DNA of 64,000 nt from positions 1-64,000 of the forward strand of contig NZ_SUMG01000005.1 of assembly GCF_009910325.1 (NCBI RefSeq), in the 5' to 3' direction. Numbering within the stretch: the first letter of the stretch is position 1; each line of letters begins with the position of its first letter. The notes beneath the pieces are model-generated. The model saw only the letters and a program-made list of their open reading frames with translations. It did no database searches and was not told the origin of the DNA. A program made the position numbers and the translations under genes. This DNA comes from Isachenkonia alkalipeptolytica (GTDB lineage: Bacteria > Bacillota > Clostridia > Peptostreptococcales > T1SED10-28). Positions 17,200-26,580 of this stretch are shown one piece after another.

Positions 17200-18194
17200 T
17201 ACTTTTTAATTAAGGGTTCAATCGCCGTGGAGGACAGTACCTCTGCCCCGTTGTTATTCGGTGACAGCACCTTCACTGAGGAGGTCACTTCATATTGCAA
17301 GAAGATCTCCTGCATTCTTTTGCCTAAGCCCTCCCCCTCTTCTTCACTTTCAACAATGGCCATAACCGTGGGTCCCGCACCGCTTAGGGCCACAGGATAC
17401 CGTTCTCTGCGAAGGGTCTTTAAAATCTCCTTCAGCCCCGGTACCAACTCCCTCCGGTAGGGTTCATGAATACGGTCATCCATTACCTTTCCCAAAAGAC
17501 TGATGTCCTCCTTTAAAAAGCCCTCCATGACCAAACTGATCCTTCCAAGATTAAAAGCGGCGTCCTTAAAGGGAATGTTTTTGGGTAGTGCCGATCGGGA
17601 TTTATCAGTGGTTAATTGAAAATCCGGAATTACTACCACGTAGCGCCACTGGGGATTCACTTTCGTTTTGCTCCAAAGAATTTCCCCATCCTCCAATTGA
17701 GTACTGACCAGCAGCCCTCCGAATAGGGCGGGGAGAATATTGTCAGGATGCCCTTCGATTTCCGTCATGATTTTTAACAGCTCCCCATGGGAAAGAGGAC
17801 TGCCCAGTAGGTAGTTCGCCCCGAGAGCGCCGCCCACCAAGGCCGAAGAGGAGCTCCCAAGCCCCCTGGCCGGCGGGATGTTGTTTGTCAAGGTAATATG
17901 AAGGGTTTTAAAATCCTCTTTCTTAAATATGTTCTTTTGATATTCCTTTCTTTTATTACGTCTCTCCTGAAATCCTTTCTTTTCATAAGCCTTTTTAACC
18001 ACCGCTTGAATGCATTGATAAACGATATTCCCTTGATCTTTGGAGATGTCTTCTCTCCCCTCGCCCATGATCTCAATCTTAAATTCCTTGCTTTTTTCAA
18101 GGGATACATAGTTGTATAAATTCAGTGCCAAGCCTAAACAGTCGAAACCGGGGCCCAGATTGGCGGTGGTTGCGGGAATCTTTACAATAACCAT
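17199..18194 (-). CDS. thrB: Homoserine kinase
   Basis: The protein has about 331 residues of the GHMP kinase family. It shows the N-terminal IPATTANLGPGFDCLGLAL motif, the ATP-binding glycine/serine loop PARGLGSSSSALVGGA near residue 120, and the C-terminal ALSGAGPTVMAIVE. It phosphorylates homoserine for ThrC to convert to threonine. ATG 18194 is preferred because GGAG is seven bases upstream; a GTG directly before it is also possible. An insertion rich in Lys/Arg/Glu (about 78-103) is longer than usual. It lies in one strand block with thrC, with a GNAT gene between. Confidence 0.93.
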   Translation of the reverse strand: MVIVKIPATTANLGPGFDCLGLALNLYNYVSLEKSKEFKIEIMGEGREDISKDQGNIVYQCIQAVVKKAYEKKGFQERRNKRKEYQKNIFKKEDFKTLHITLTNNIPPARGLGSSSSALVGGALGANYLLGSPLSHGELLKIMTEIEGHPDNILPALFGGLLVSTQLEDGEILWSKTKVNPQWRYVVVIPDFQLTTDKSRSALPKNIPFKDAAFNLGRISLVMEGFLKEDISLLGKVMDDRIHEPYRRELVPGLKEILKTLRRERYPVALSGAGPTVMAIVESEEEGEGLGKRMQEIFLQYEVTSSVKVLSPNNNGAEVLSSTAIEPLIKK

Positions 18195-18249
18195 CACTTC
18201 ACTCCTTTATCCTTCATTGAAGAAGACCGATGTCCTAGGGACCGAGGGT

Positions 18250-18834
18250 TTACGCTGGACAAATTGACTCGCATTCAAAATCTTTTTTTAGCAAAGAAAA
18301 AATAAATACGTTTCGAAAGTCTTTTTCACCATAGTGGTACTGATACTGCCTTAAATACCCTTCATTTGTAAAGTCCAGCTTTTCCAATAATTCAATGGAG
18401 GCGATATTTTCCGGATGAACAAAGGACTGAATACGATGAAGACCCAGCTGATAAAATGCGAAGGATGCAATCAGTTTTAAACTCTCGGTCATAATTCCCA
18501 CGTTCCAATGTCGCTTCGATAAATCGTAACTCAGGGTTGCCATGGACCCCATGGAAAAATCCGATAAATAACAGGTTCCGATCAGACGGTCCTCTCCCTT
18601 GAAGGTAATCCCCCAGGGAAGGATCTCTTCTTTTTCGTATCGCCCCTGCATCTTTTCAATTAGTTTTCTCGCTTCTTCTTCCCTATCAAGACTGTTGATA
18701 TTCATATATTGGGTTACCTCCTCATCGGAGTAATATTTATAAAGATCCTTTCCATCCTCGCTTTTGATCCCTCTTAGCACCAGTCTTTTTGACTCCAGCA
18801 CGGGAAATTCCTGGAAATATTTCGCTGTATCCAT
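18250..18834 (-). CDS. RimJ/RimL-type GNAT N-acetyltransferase
   Basis: This 194-residue GNAT enzyme has the typical N-terminal LVLRGIKSEDGKDLYKYYSD, a beta bulge with WGITFKGEDRLIGTCYL and the acetyl-CoA binding LGLHRIQSFVHPENIASIELLEKLDF. Members acetylate N-terminal amines of ribosomal proteins or small molecules. Its target is not predictable. It is inserted between thrC and thrB with gaps of 117 and 55 bases and has a strong AGGAGG site. It may be co-transcribed with the threonine genes. Confidence 0.85.
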   Translation of the reverse strand: MDTAKYFQEFPVLESKRLVLRGIKSEDGKDLYKYYSDEEVTQYMNINSLDREEEARKLIEKMQGRYEKEEILPWGITFKGEDRLIGTCYLSDFSMGSMATLSYDLSKRHWNVGIMTESLKLIASFAFYQLGLHRIQSFVHPENIASIELLEKLDFTNEGYLRQYQYHYGEKDFRNVFIFSLLKKDFECESICPA

Positions 18835-18951
18835 TTCAGCCCCTCCTTTTTACTCTCCATATTCCTTTTTACTTTCCATATTCCAACAACCGATGGGTCT
18901 TTCGACGTCACCCATTGTTTCAGATACCCTTTTGCCGCTTCCCTTTCCTTA

Positions 18952-20019
18952 CTATAAAATTCGTTTTAAAATCTCTTTTTCTGTGGCCGGTACCACCTCG
19001 GGCTTTTCTTTGATGGTGGAAATCGCATAGTTCGGGTCTTTCAATCCGTTCCCCGTATTCACGCAAACCACGGTATCCTCTTGGGTAAGGCCCAGTTTTT
19101 TATAGTTTTTCAACAGCCCCGCCACGGAAGCGGCGGAGGCCGGTTCCACAAAAACCCCTTCCTGCCTTGCTAAGAGATGATAGGCTTCGGTTATTTCTTC
19201 ATCGCTTACACTGTCAATCATGCCCTGGGATTCTCTTAAGGCCTCTTTCGCCTTCTCCCAGCTGGCGGGGTTTCCGATCCGTATGGCGGTGGCGATGGTC
19301 TCGGGGTGCTCGACGGCTTCATCCTGCACAATAGGACTGGCCCCTTCCGCTTGAAACCCCAGCATTCTTGGTTTTTTATCCGTCAAACCCTGCCGGTAGT
19401 ATTCTTTAAACCCTTGCCAGTAGGCGGTGATATTACCCGCATTCCCCACGGGGATGGCTAAATAATCAGGGGCTTTTTCCAGTTGGTCGCATACCTCAAA
19501 GGCCGCGGTCTTCTGTCCCTGGATACGGTAAGGATTGATACTGTTTACCAGGGTAATGGGATGTTTTTTTGAGATGCTTTTGACGATTTCCAAGGCCTTA
19601 TCAAAGTTCCCTTCAATACTGATCACCGTTGCCCCATGCATGTAGGCCTGGGCCAGCTTTCCCTGGGCAATTTTCCCCTCGGGAATCAGGACGATACATT
19701 TCAGTCCGCTTCTTGCGGCATAGGCCGCAGCGGAGGCCGAGGTGTTTCCCGTGGAGGCGCAGATAATGGCCTCCGAGCCCTCTTCCATGGCCTTAGCCAC
19801 CGCCATCACCATGCCCCGGTCCTTAAAAGATCCCGTAGGATTCATCCCTTCATATTTCAAATATACCTTCGCTCCCACTCTTTTGGAAATTTCCCCGGCA
19901 TAGATCAAGGGGGTGTTTCCTTCCTGCAAGGACACCATCGGAGTGTTTTCCGTTATGGGTAATTCCTTTTTATATTGTTCCAACAGTCCCAAATACATTT
20001 CCATCTGCTCCCTTCCCAT
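18952..20019 (-). CDS. thrC: Threonine synthase
   Basis: This 355-residue PLP enzyme of fold type II carries the pyridoxal lysine in [11 protein letters not shown] and the glycine-rich phosphate loop at [13 protein letters not shown]. It makes threonine from phosphohomoserine, acting right after ThrB. Several ATGs lie close together; 20019 gives the full open frame, while an ATG at 19998 is better spaced from GGAAGGAG, so the first seven residues are uncertain. It follows the inositol-monophosphatase gene by 31 bases, suggesting one transcript. Confidence 0.93.
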   Translation of the reverse strand: MGREQMEMYLGLLEQYKKELPITENTPMVSLQEGNTPLIYAGEISKRVGAKVYLKYEGMNPTGSFKDRGMVMAVAKAMEEGSEAIICASTGNTSASAAAYAARSGLKCIVLIPEGKIAQGKLAQAYMHGATVISIEGNFDKALEIVKSISKKHPITLVNSINPYRIQGQKTAAFEVCDQLEKAPDYLAIPVGNAGNITAYWQGFKEYYRQGLTDKKPRMLGFQAEGASPIVQDEAVEHPETIATAIRIGNPASWEKAKEALRESQGMIDSVSDEEITEAYHLLARQEGVFVEPASAASVAGLLKNYKKLGLTQEDTVVCVNTGNGLKDPNYAISTIKEKPEVVPATEKEILKRIL

Positions 20020-20050
20020 GCTTCTACTTTACTTGTAGAAGGATTCCACA

Positions 20051-20869
20051 TTATGTTTCCTGAAGCTTTTTCACAATTTTTTTCAGCATATTCTCGCTTA
20101 CGGCACCGATATAACTTACGGGTTTATAGGGGTTTTCAATTTCATAGCCTTTGGGATGCTGTTCTTCAGGGTAGGCTATAAACTCCCCTCCCAGCTCTCT
20201 TAAAATGACTCCCGCTGCGGCATAATCCCATAAGAATAACTTGCCGGAAATATAACCCTCCAGCTCCCCCTTGGCCACCTTTGTTATGGTCAGTGAGGCC
20301 ACACCATAGTTCCGGTGTCCTCTGATCACATCCACCAGGGGTTTTACGTCCAGTCCATGCTTTTTCTGAAAGCCCTTGGCCGCGGAAAAACTTATTTCCA
20401 AAATGGAATTATTCAACTTTTCATAGGTTTTTTTCCGGGTAAAGGGCCGGTCATTAACCCACACCCCCTGGTTTTTTACCCCCACCATCATCTCATCCTT
20501 CATCACGTCGTATACAATTCCCGCATAGGGTTCTTGATCCACATACAGGGCTACGGAAATGGCAAAATCCATTCCCAGGTTTACAAAATTAGTGGTCCCG
20601 TCAATGGGGTCGATCACCCAGGTGAATTTTTTAAAACCCTGTTCCTTCGGATCCCCCTCCTCCGCAATGAAACCGTGGCCGGGAAACCGTTTATGGATCT
20701 GTTCGATAATAAATCTCTCGGTTTTGTGATCATATTCCGTAACAATATCCATGATGTTCCGGTCCTTGCGCTGGAAGTTCAAGTCTTTCTTCGCACCCGC
20801 TCTTAGGGGCTCTCCCGCCTTTTTCACGACTTCCACCCCGTGCACCAGCATTTTATCGATATTTTCCAT
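20051..20869 (-). CDS. Inositol monophosphatase family protein (SuhB-like)
   Basis: The protein has 272 residues with the three metal-binding signatures of the Mg-dependent, lithium-sensitive phosphatase family: FIAEEGDP, WVIDPIDGTTNFVN and LWDYAAAGVIL. Such enzymes hydrolyse inositol phosphates, or in some bacteria other sugar or nucleotide phosphates, and SuhB can bind RNA polymerase. It is the first gene of a run leading into thrC. ATG 20869 has a strong AAGGAGG site. The substrate here is unknown. Confidence 0.88.
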   Translation of the reverse strand: MENIDKMLVHGVEVVKKAGEPLRAGAKKDLNFQRKDRNIMDIVTEYDHKTERFIIEQIHKRFPGHGFIAEEGDPKEQGFKKFTWVIDPIDGTTNFVNLGMDFAISVALYVDQEPYAGIVYDVMKDEMMVGVKNQGVWVNDRPFTRKKTYEKLNNSILEISFSAAKGFQKKHGLDVKPLVDVIRGHRNYGVASLTITKVAKGELEGYISGKLFLWDYAAAGVILRELGGEFIAYPEEQHPKGYEIENPYKPVSYIGAVSENMLKKIVKKLQET

Positions 20870-20924
20870 AGAATTTCCTCCTTACTGATTCCTATTGCTC
20901 CCTAGTGATAAGGATACCCGATTA

Positions 20925-21005
20925 TCGGTACTCCCTATCAAGTTCTTGCTATCTATCAATTTTTTGCTACCTATCAATATTTTGCTATCTATCCCTTTCC
21001 TGCTA
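20925..21005. repeat. Degenerate ~19-base tandem repeat
   Basis: Units built on TTGCTATCTATCAATTTT recur about four times with drift between the ABC-permease gene and the phosphatase gene. It is AT-rich, without coding content, and without an evident promoter. Confidence 0.6.
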
Positions 21006-21009
21006 TAAG

Positions 21010-21834
21010 TTACAGCTCCACTTTTTTCTCGTATAAATAGGTGGTGGCCAAAAAGAAAAGTACTGAAGTCCCCACCGTAAAGAAGATACCGAAAAGAAGC
21101 TCCGGGGTCCCCATAAAGGTCATGCTTCCTGTCATCTGTGCTCCGGGATCGCCTAAATACATCACCCGGGATCCTTGTTCAAAGTCCACCACGGAATCTA
21201 CCAGTCTTGTGGCTTGGCCAAGGAGGACATTGCTCAAAATAAATACCACGAAGGTGATCAAGCCCGACAGCTTTGTAAACATTCTTCCCACCACGGAACT
21301 GAAAAACACAATGACAATCAAGCTTGCAAAACTGATAAAACCATATCCCGCCATCTTAAAAATTTCCGCTATGTTTGAGGATAACAATCCCCCGCTGTCC
21401 ATGGCTAAAAAATTAAAAATCTGTTGAACATCTTCCAACTCCAAAATCATATACACCGCCCCCAGGGTAAGGCCGAAACTGATGCTCCCCACAATAAAGG
21501 CTTGGGTTAGTATGGCTAAGAGCTTAGAGAAGAAAATGGTATTGCCCCCGATGGGTAGGGGCATAATCATATGAAGGGTGTTGTCTTTCCACTCCGAGGA
21601 TACCAGACTGAAGGATCGGATAAATACCAAAAACAGGGCGCCGAAGACCACCATGGAACTAAGAACCCCATAGCCGCTTGCCCCCAGGGTACTCTCCGTG
21701 GTTACCACCTGATAATAAACAAAAGCATTGATGCCCAGAACGAAGGCCAGCATAAAAATGCTTTCCGTCCTTAGGTTCATCACGTCTTTTTTATACATCG
21801 CCCATAATCTGCTGCTAGAATTCTTTTCCATCAC
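21010..21834 (-). CDS. ABC transporter permease (ABC-2 type)
   Basis: This 274-residue membrane protein has six or so hydrophobic segments, beginning at residue 26 after a short cytoplasmic stretch, and no enzymatic motif. The layout is that of ABC-2-type permeases partnered with BcrA/YtrB-like ATPases. Its start overlaps the ATPase stop by 20 bases, so the two are coupled. The substrate is unknown. In Bacillus the related Ytr system responds to cell-wall antibiotics, and a drug or lipid-linked-precursor export role is possible here. Confidence 0.85.
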   Translation of the reverse strand: MMEKNSSSRLWAMYKKDVMNLRTESIFMLAFVLGINAFVYYQVVTTESTLGASGYGVLSSMVVFGALFLVFIRSFSLVSSEWKDNTLHMIMPLPIGGNTIFFSKLLAILTQAFIVGSISFGLTLGAVYMILELEDVQQIFNFLAMDSGGLLSSNIAEIFKMAGYGFISFASLIVIVFFSSVVGRMFTKLSGLITFVVFILSNVLLGQATRLVDSVVDFEQGSRVMYLGDPGAQMTGSMTFMGTPELLFGIFFTVGTSVLFFLATTYLYEKKVEL

Positions 21835-22519
21835 CGTATACCTCCTTCATCAGCTCTACCAGGGAAAGATTTTTTTCTGCCCGGAGGGCTTCCACCTCTC
21901 CCTGCAATACGATTTTTCCCTGCTTTAAAAACACCGCATCATCAATGACGTGTTCAATTTCTTTGATTTCATGGGTGGTGATCACAATGGACTGCTCTCC
22001 CTCCCGGTAATCCTTAATCATGGTTTCGATAATTTTTTCCCGGGTGAAGATGTCGATTCCCGACAAGGGTTCATCCAGCAAAATAATATCCGCTCTTCTT
22101 GAAAAGGCCAGAAGAAGCTTGGCCTTTGCCCGCTGTCCTTTGGAAATCTTTTTAATCCCCATATTCTCATCCAGTTCCAAAAATCCCAACAGCTCCTCGT
22201 ACAAAATTTCATCCCAGTCCTCATAGAAGGTTTTGACAAAGTTTTTCGCATCCTTTATTTTCATCCAGGGATAAAAATGATCGATTTCCGGCAAGTAGGC
22301 TATCCGTTTTTTCACCTCTTGGGTTATGGGTTCTTGGTCAATTAAAACCTCCCCGGAGCTGGGCTTATTCAAATCCGTAATTAATTTAATCATTGTGGTC
22401 TTGCCGGAGCCGTTGGGTCCCAGGAGTCCCGTAATTTTTCCTTTTCCGATATCTAGGCTGATATCATCCAGGGCCCGGGTTTTTCCGTATTTTTTCGTTA
22501 CATTGTTAAACTGAATCAT
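21815..22519 (-). CDS. ABC transporter ATP-binding protein
   Basis: A protein of about 234 residues with Walker A GPNGSGKTTMI, signature ISKGQRAKAKLLLAFSR (variant of LSGGQ), Walker B IILLDEPLSGID and the switch His in ITTHEI. The variant signature is common in the YtrB/EcsA/BcrA group. ATG 22519 is used since AAGGGAG is eight bases upstream. It is the middle gene of the regulator-ATPase-permease operon. Confidence 0.92.
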   Translation of the reverse strand: MIQFNNVTKKYGKTRALDDISLDIGKGKITGLLGPNGSGKTTMIKLITDLNKPSSGEVLIDQEPITQEVKKRIAYLPEIDHFYPWMKIKDAKNFVKTFYEDWDEILYEELLGFLELDENMGIKKISKGQRAKAKLLLAFSRRADIILLDEPLSGIDIFTREKIIETMIKDYREGEQSIVITTHEIKEIEHVIDDAVFLKQGKIVLQGEVEALRAEKNLSLVELMKEVYGDGKEF

Positions 22520-22613
22520 ATAAAGCACTCCCTTCTTCCTTGAAATATTTTTCTGTTGTCATGCGGTTTTTTCTTTCTCTTGTTCTATTCCGCGTATTTC
22601 TCAAATAGGACAA

Positions 22614-23000
22614 TCACTCCGTCCCACTGTCCTTCCTATCCTCTTGATCCTGTATGTAGTCTTGGACTAAGGAAGGAATCTCTTCTTTTTTATAACCCAG
22701 GGCTTCAATTTCTTCAAGAAATCTATTTAAGGTCTTTTGGCCCATTTCTTTTTTGAAGCGGCGGATCATCCTCCGGTCTTCCACAATAAAAGTACCTTTA
22801 CCCCGAAGGGTTTGTGTTATACCTTCATTTTCCATCTCTCGATAGGCCCGCTGTACCGTATTGGGGTTTACTTTAATTTCTTGAGCTAACTCTCTTTGAG
22901 AAGGAATTTTTTCTCCCGGTTCTACATCCTTTCGAATCAGTTTTTTCTTAAATTCCTCCACAATTTGTTCATAGATCGGCCTTGAGTGATGAAATTCCAT
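22614..23000 (-). CDS. GntR-family (YtrA subfamily) transcriptional repressor
   Basis: The protein has 128 residues. A winged-helix GntR DNA-binding domain (IYEQIVEEFKKKLI, KIPSQRELAQEIKVNPNTVQRAYREMENEGI, GKGTFIVE) is followed by only a short helical tail of about 45 residues, the hallmark of the YtrA subfamily that has no effector domain. It heads the ABC operon and probably represses it through the operator just upstream. The inducer is unknown; wall-active antibiotics release YtrA in Bacillus. Confidence 0.92.
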   Translation of the reverse strand: MEFHHSRPIYEQIVEEFKKKLIRKDVEPGEKIPSQRELAQEIKVNPNTVQRAYREMENEGITQTLRGKGTFIVEDRRMIRRFKKEMGQKTLNRFLEEIEALGYKKEEIPSLVQDYIQDQEDRKDSGTE

Positions 23001-23018
23001 AAACTCACCTCCAAGAGA

Positions 23019-23045
23019 ATTAGTGCACTAATTAAACAGTACACT
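23019..23045 (-). promoter_or_regulatory. YtrA-type operator
   Basis: AGTGCA (23022-23027) and TACACT (23040-23045) form an inverted repeat with one mismatch separated by 12 bases, close to the AGTGTA-N-TACACT pattern described for YtrA. A perfect palindrome ATTAGTGCACTAAT (23019-23032) overlaps it. It lies 19 bases before the regulator start. Confidence 0.6.
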
Positions 23046-23152
23046 GCTAATATAAACCATCTTGCCCCTACTGTCAATCATTTATATCTATTTTTTATAC
23101 CCAGGTACATTAATTTTCTTTGGAATTCCCTCATTTTACTTTCTCCATGTTA

Positions 23153-23183
23153 AAACCCCGGAAATTCATTGCTTCCGGGGTTT
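23153..23183 (-). terminator. Terminator of the GerMN lipoprotein gene
   Basis: A perfect 9-bp stem AAACCCCGG/CCGGGGTTT with a 13-base loop, followed by TTTT-AAC on the minus strand, 42 bases past the stop codon. Confidence 0.8.
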
Positions 23184-23224
23184 ATCACTTGCCTTTTATT
23201 TCTTGGGAGCTTCCTCAAATATCC

Positions 23225-24400
23225 TTAATCCATCCAAACCTTCTCAATTTCCTGTTCATTGTCTCCAGGGGTGTTTTCCAGGTATTCTCCTTCCTGAAAT
23301 TCAAAATGTCCCGATGTGTAAGGTTCCCCTTCAATGGTAAGCTTAACCTCGCCGACCCTAAAATATTCGCCCACAGTCCTTACCACACTGGATAAAATCA
23401 TGCTTTCAAGAGTCGTCCCTGCATTCATTTCGGTTACAAATTCCTCGGAGAAATCGATATGACCCACAAAATCTTCCCGATTTAAACGAATAAAGTTGAT
23501 GCTTGTGTTTTCACTCATTAGCCCTACATATTCATCGGAATCTTCCCTTGGGGACCGGCGGAAATACTGTTCAAAAATATCTTCAATCTCCACGTTGGTT
23601 GCCAAAGGGATCGCTTCTTCAAAGTATACTAAACGGTCTTCATTAAATTCCGGATAGAAAAACGTTACCTCTTCCACTACCTGGTAGTCCTCATCAACAT
23701 CCACCAACTCCGTATAAATTTCCGTTTCGTCGGCTTCGAATAGGGTTTTTACTTTCCCGTAGTCTTTTCCATAGTAAACGGTGAAGGTGCTGTCCTCTTC
23801 ATAAGTGGTTACTTCAATTACTTCAAATTCTCCCGCAGGGGTTGCGAGTATCATCCCCACATTTGTGATCTCTCTAAGGACACCTTCCCTAACCTCCCAC
23901 TGAGTTCCGATTTCAATCGGGTCCATAATGAGAATTTCCGCATCCTCCACCTCCAGTAAGTCCAGATTATAGAAACTCTCTCTTCGGTAAGACTCACCTT
24001 TTTGAAAAACCGAATACACTTTTCCATCATCGTGATGAATAACTTCCAACAAAGTCGTACCTCCGGTTTGTCGTCGGATTTGTGCCCGGTTTTCATAAAC
24101 ATAATCAAAATGGATTTTCTCTTCTACATACTCACTGCCTGCTCCGTCATAATGAAGTCGTACATTCTGCAAAAACGGATAGAAATCATAACTGCTTAAT
24201 GCTTCTTCAGCGTTTTCTCCTGCATTTTCAGCGTTTTCTCCTGCATTTTCATCGCTTTCGTCTTCATCACCGTTTTCTTCCTCTTCACCATTTGGAGGAG
24301 TTACCACTCCGTTATCTTCCCCGTTGTTCGTGCAGCAACCTACTAAAATCAAAACAAAAATAAGAAAAATAATCATTCCTGATAATCCTAATTTTTTCAT
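23225..24400 (-). CDS. GerMN-domain lipoprotein
   Basis: The protein has 391 residues. The N-terminus is a lipoprotein signal with cleavage before Cys22 (LILVGCC). A very acidic low-complexity region follows, including repeats of ENAGENA encoded by two near-identical 21-base units (about 24205-24250). A beta-rich middle domain and a C-terminal GerMN domain (residues about 255-375) close the protein. GerMN domains occur in spore germination and envelope lipoproteins such as GerM and LpqB and bind cell-wall material. Its role may be in wall metabolism. The gene stands alone between the GntR operon and iorA. Confidence 0.8.
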   Translation of the reverse strand: MKKLGLSGMIIFLIFVLILVGCCTNNGEDNGVVTPPNGEEEENGDEDESDENAGENAENAGENAEEALSSYDFYPFLQNVRLHYDGAGSEYVEEKIHFDYVYENRAQIRRQTGGTTLLEVIHHDDGKVYSVFQKGESYRRESFYNLDLLEVEDAEILIMDPIEIGTQWEVREGVLREITNVGMILATPAGEFEVIEVTTYEEDSTFTVYYGKDYGKVKTLFEADETEIYTELVDVDEDYQVVEEVTFFYPEFNEDRLVYFEEAIPLATNVEIEDIFEQYFRRSPREDSDEYVGLMSENTSINFIRLNREDFVGHIDFSEEFVTEMNAGTTLESMILSSVVRTVGEYFRVGEVKLTIEGEPYTSGHFEFQEGEYLENTPGDNEQEIEKVWMD

Positions 24401-24652
24401 ATTCCCACTCCTTCATACTTTCCCTGTATGCCTTCTTTTCCAGTAACCCTTCTATCGCTGTTATATTTATAAAATCCACTGGATAACAGTTTATACCCTC
24501 GTTCCAGCTATTTATATTTATACCCACTTTCTATTCTTTCTACCGGATCTGGCCCTTCGCAAAAAATTATTTGTTAGATCTTTACACTTTGGGTATGAAA
24601 TAAATACTGTTAGAAATTCTATTTTAAAAAATTTATGAAGGAGCGTGAAAGA

Positions 24653-26536
24653 ATGAGTAACCATGAGAAAATGGTTTTAACAGGGAATCAGGGCATCGCC
24701 CGAGGCTTCTATGAAGCCGGCGGACTTTTAGCGGCGAGCTACCCGGGATCCCCCACCGTGGAAATTTTAGATAGCATTAAAGACTACGAGGAAGTTTATG
24801 CCGAGTTTTCCACCAGCGAGAAGGTAGCCTTCGAGGTGGCCATCGGCGGTTCCTTTGCCGGTGTACGGTCCATGGCTTCCATGAAGCATGTCGGTGTGAA
24901 CATTGCCGCCGACCCGTTGATGAGCTTTACACAAACCAAAACCAACGGAGGCTTTGTCCTCCTAACCGGAGAGGATCCGGGCATGGCCAGCTCCCAAAAC
25001 GAGCAGGATAACCGGATTTTAGGGAAATTTGCCAATATGGGTATTGTGGCCCCGGGGGATTCCCAGGAAGCCATCGATTATACCAAGGCCGCCTTTGATC
25101 TTAGCGAAGAATATCACTTACCCATGATGGTAAACATCACTTCCCGGGTATGCCACAGTCGAACCCCCGTGGTTTTAGGCGAACGAAAAGAAGTGGAACC
25201 CCGAGTCTTTGAAAAAGACGTGGAACGATACTGTATGATCCCACCCCATACCCATCCTCTCCAACATTCCATGAAAGATCGGATCGATAAGCTGAAGGAG
25301 TTTGCTTACGACTCCGAATTGAACACTTTTGAGGAAGGGGAAGATAAGGATACCTTAATCGTCACCTCCGGTCTTCTCTATCATAATTTAAAAGAACTGG
25401 ATCTTAATCTCAGCATCTACAAACTGGGGATGGTTTATCCCCTTTCACCAAAGAGACTTCAGGAATTATCCCAAAAGTTTAAACGGATTATCGTCATTGA
25501 AGAGTTGATGCCGGTGATCGAAACGGAAATCAAAATGATGGGTATTGAATGCGAAGGGAAGAAATACTTCTCCTTTACGGGAGAGCTGCACACGGAAGAT
25601 ATTGAAGAGGGATTGAAAAAAGCAGGGGTTATCACCGAGCGCACTACTACGGATCGTGCCCCGGTAGACAGTGTGAAAAGAACGCCTTTGTTCTGTGCAG
25701 GCTGTCCCCACCGACCGATATTCGATATTTTAAAAAAGCTTCGCAAACGGGTCATCGGCGATATCGGCTGTTACTCCATGGCCATGTTTGAGCCCTTCCA
25801 GGCCTCGGACTCCATCATCAGCATGGGGGCCACCGTAGGCATTACCAAGGGGATGACCAAGGCCAATGCCTTAACCGGAAAATCCGAACCCCTGGTTTCC
25901 GTAATCGGAGACGGTACCATGTTCCACTCGGGACTGCCGGGCTTCGTAAACCTGCTGCACCAGGAAAATGAAACTGATAATATGACCTTTATCGTACTGG
26001 ATAATCGAACCACGGCCATGACCGGAGGACAAGCCACCGCAGCCTCAGGAAACTACACCTCCGCCGATGATATGCATGTGGACATTAAAACTTTCATCCA
26101 GGCCATAGGCCACGAAAACGTGGTGGAAGTGGATCAATTTGATTACGAAGCCACGAAAAAAGTGATTACTGAAGAAACCAATAAACCGGGGATCTCCTTT
26201 ATTATTGCCAAGCGACCCTGCGCCCTGAAATTCAAAATTCAGGAAAACACCTTCTATGTGAATCCCAATGTTTGTATCGGTTGTCGAAACTGCATAAAAA
26301 CCAACTGCCCGCCGATCCGAATGAAAAAATATCACAACATCGATAAACTGAAATCTTCCATTGATCCTTCTATGTGCGCAGGCTGCAGTGTTTGTGCCCA
26401 GGTTTGCCCGGTGGATGCCATTCAGCCCAAGGGACAACATCCGGATCACAGCAAAAAAGGCAGCGCAAAATACAAGCGTCAGGAATACCAGAAGATGAAG
26501 CTGAACAATGAGGATCAAAACGAGGATCCGAAATAA
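24653..26536 (+). CDS. iorA: Indolepyruvate:ferredoxin oxidoreductase alpha subunit
   Basis: The protein has about 627 residues. The N-terminal pyrimidine-binding domain (TGNQGIARGFYEAGG) is followed by a transketolase-like segment, the TPP-binding domain (GDIGCYSM, then VIGDGTMFHSG) and a C-terminal ferredoxin domain with two 4Fe-4S motifs (CIGCRNCIKTNC and CAGCSVCAQVC). With IorB it oxidises aryl-pyruvates from aromatic amino acids to aryl-acetyl-CoA, reducing ferredoxin. ATG 24653 is chosen because AAGGAG lies nine bases upstream; the ATG at 24635 lies before that site. Confidence 0.95.
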   Translation: MSNHEKMVLTGNQGIARGFYEAGGLLAASYPGSPTVEILDSIKDYEEVYAEFSTSEKVAFEVAIGGSFAGVRSMASMKHVGVNIAADPLMSFTQTKTNGGFVLLTGEDPGMASSQNEQDNRILGKFANMGIVAPGDSQEAIDYTKAAFDLSEEYHLPMMVNITSRVCHSRTPVVLGERKEVEPRVFEKDVERYCMIPPHTHPLQHSMKDRIDKLKEFAYDSELNTFEEGEDKDTLIVTSGLLYHNLKELDLNLSIYKLGMVYPLSPKRLQELSQKFKRIIVIEELMPVIETEIKMMGIECEGKKYFSFTGELHTEDIEEGLKKAGVITERTTTDRAPVDSVKRTPLFCAGCPHRPIFDILKKLRKRVIGDIGCYSMAMFEPFQASDSIISMGATVGITKGMTKANALTGKSEPLVSVIGDGTMFHSGLPGFVNLLHQENETDNMTFIVLDNRTTAMTGGQATAASGNYTSADDMHVDIKTFIQAIGHENVVEVDQFDYEATKKVITEETNKPGISFIIAKRPCALKFKIQENTFYVNPNVCIGCRNCIKTNCPPIRMKKYHNIDKLKSSIDPSMCAGCSVCAQVCPVDAIQPKGQHPDHSKKGSAKYKRQEYQKMKLNNEDQNEDPK

Positions 26537-26580
26537 AGACTTTTCGAGAAAATTCTCATTAAATTTCAAGGAGGGAAACT

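Noticed and set aside
24312-24527. 71-codon open frame on the minus strand upstream of the GerMN gene
   Set aside because: No ribosome site, overlaps the signal peptide region, and no protein-like features.
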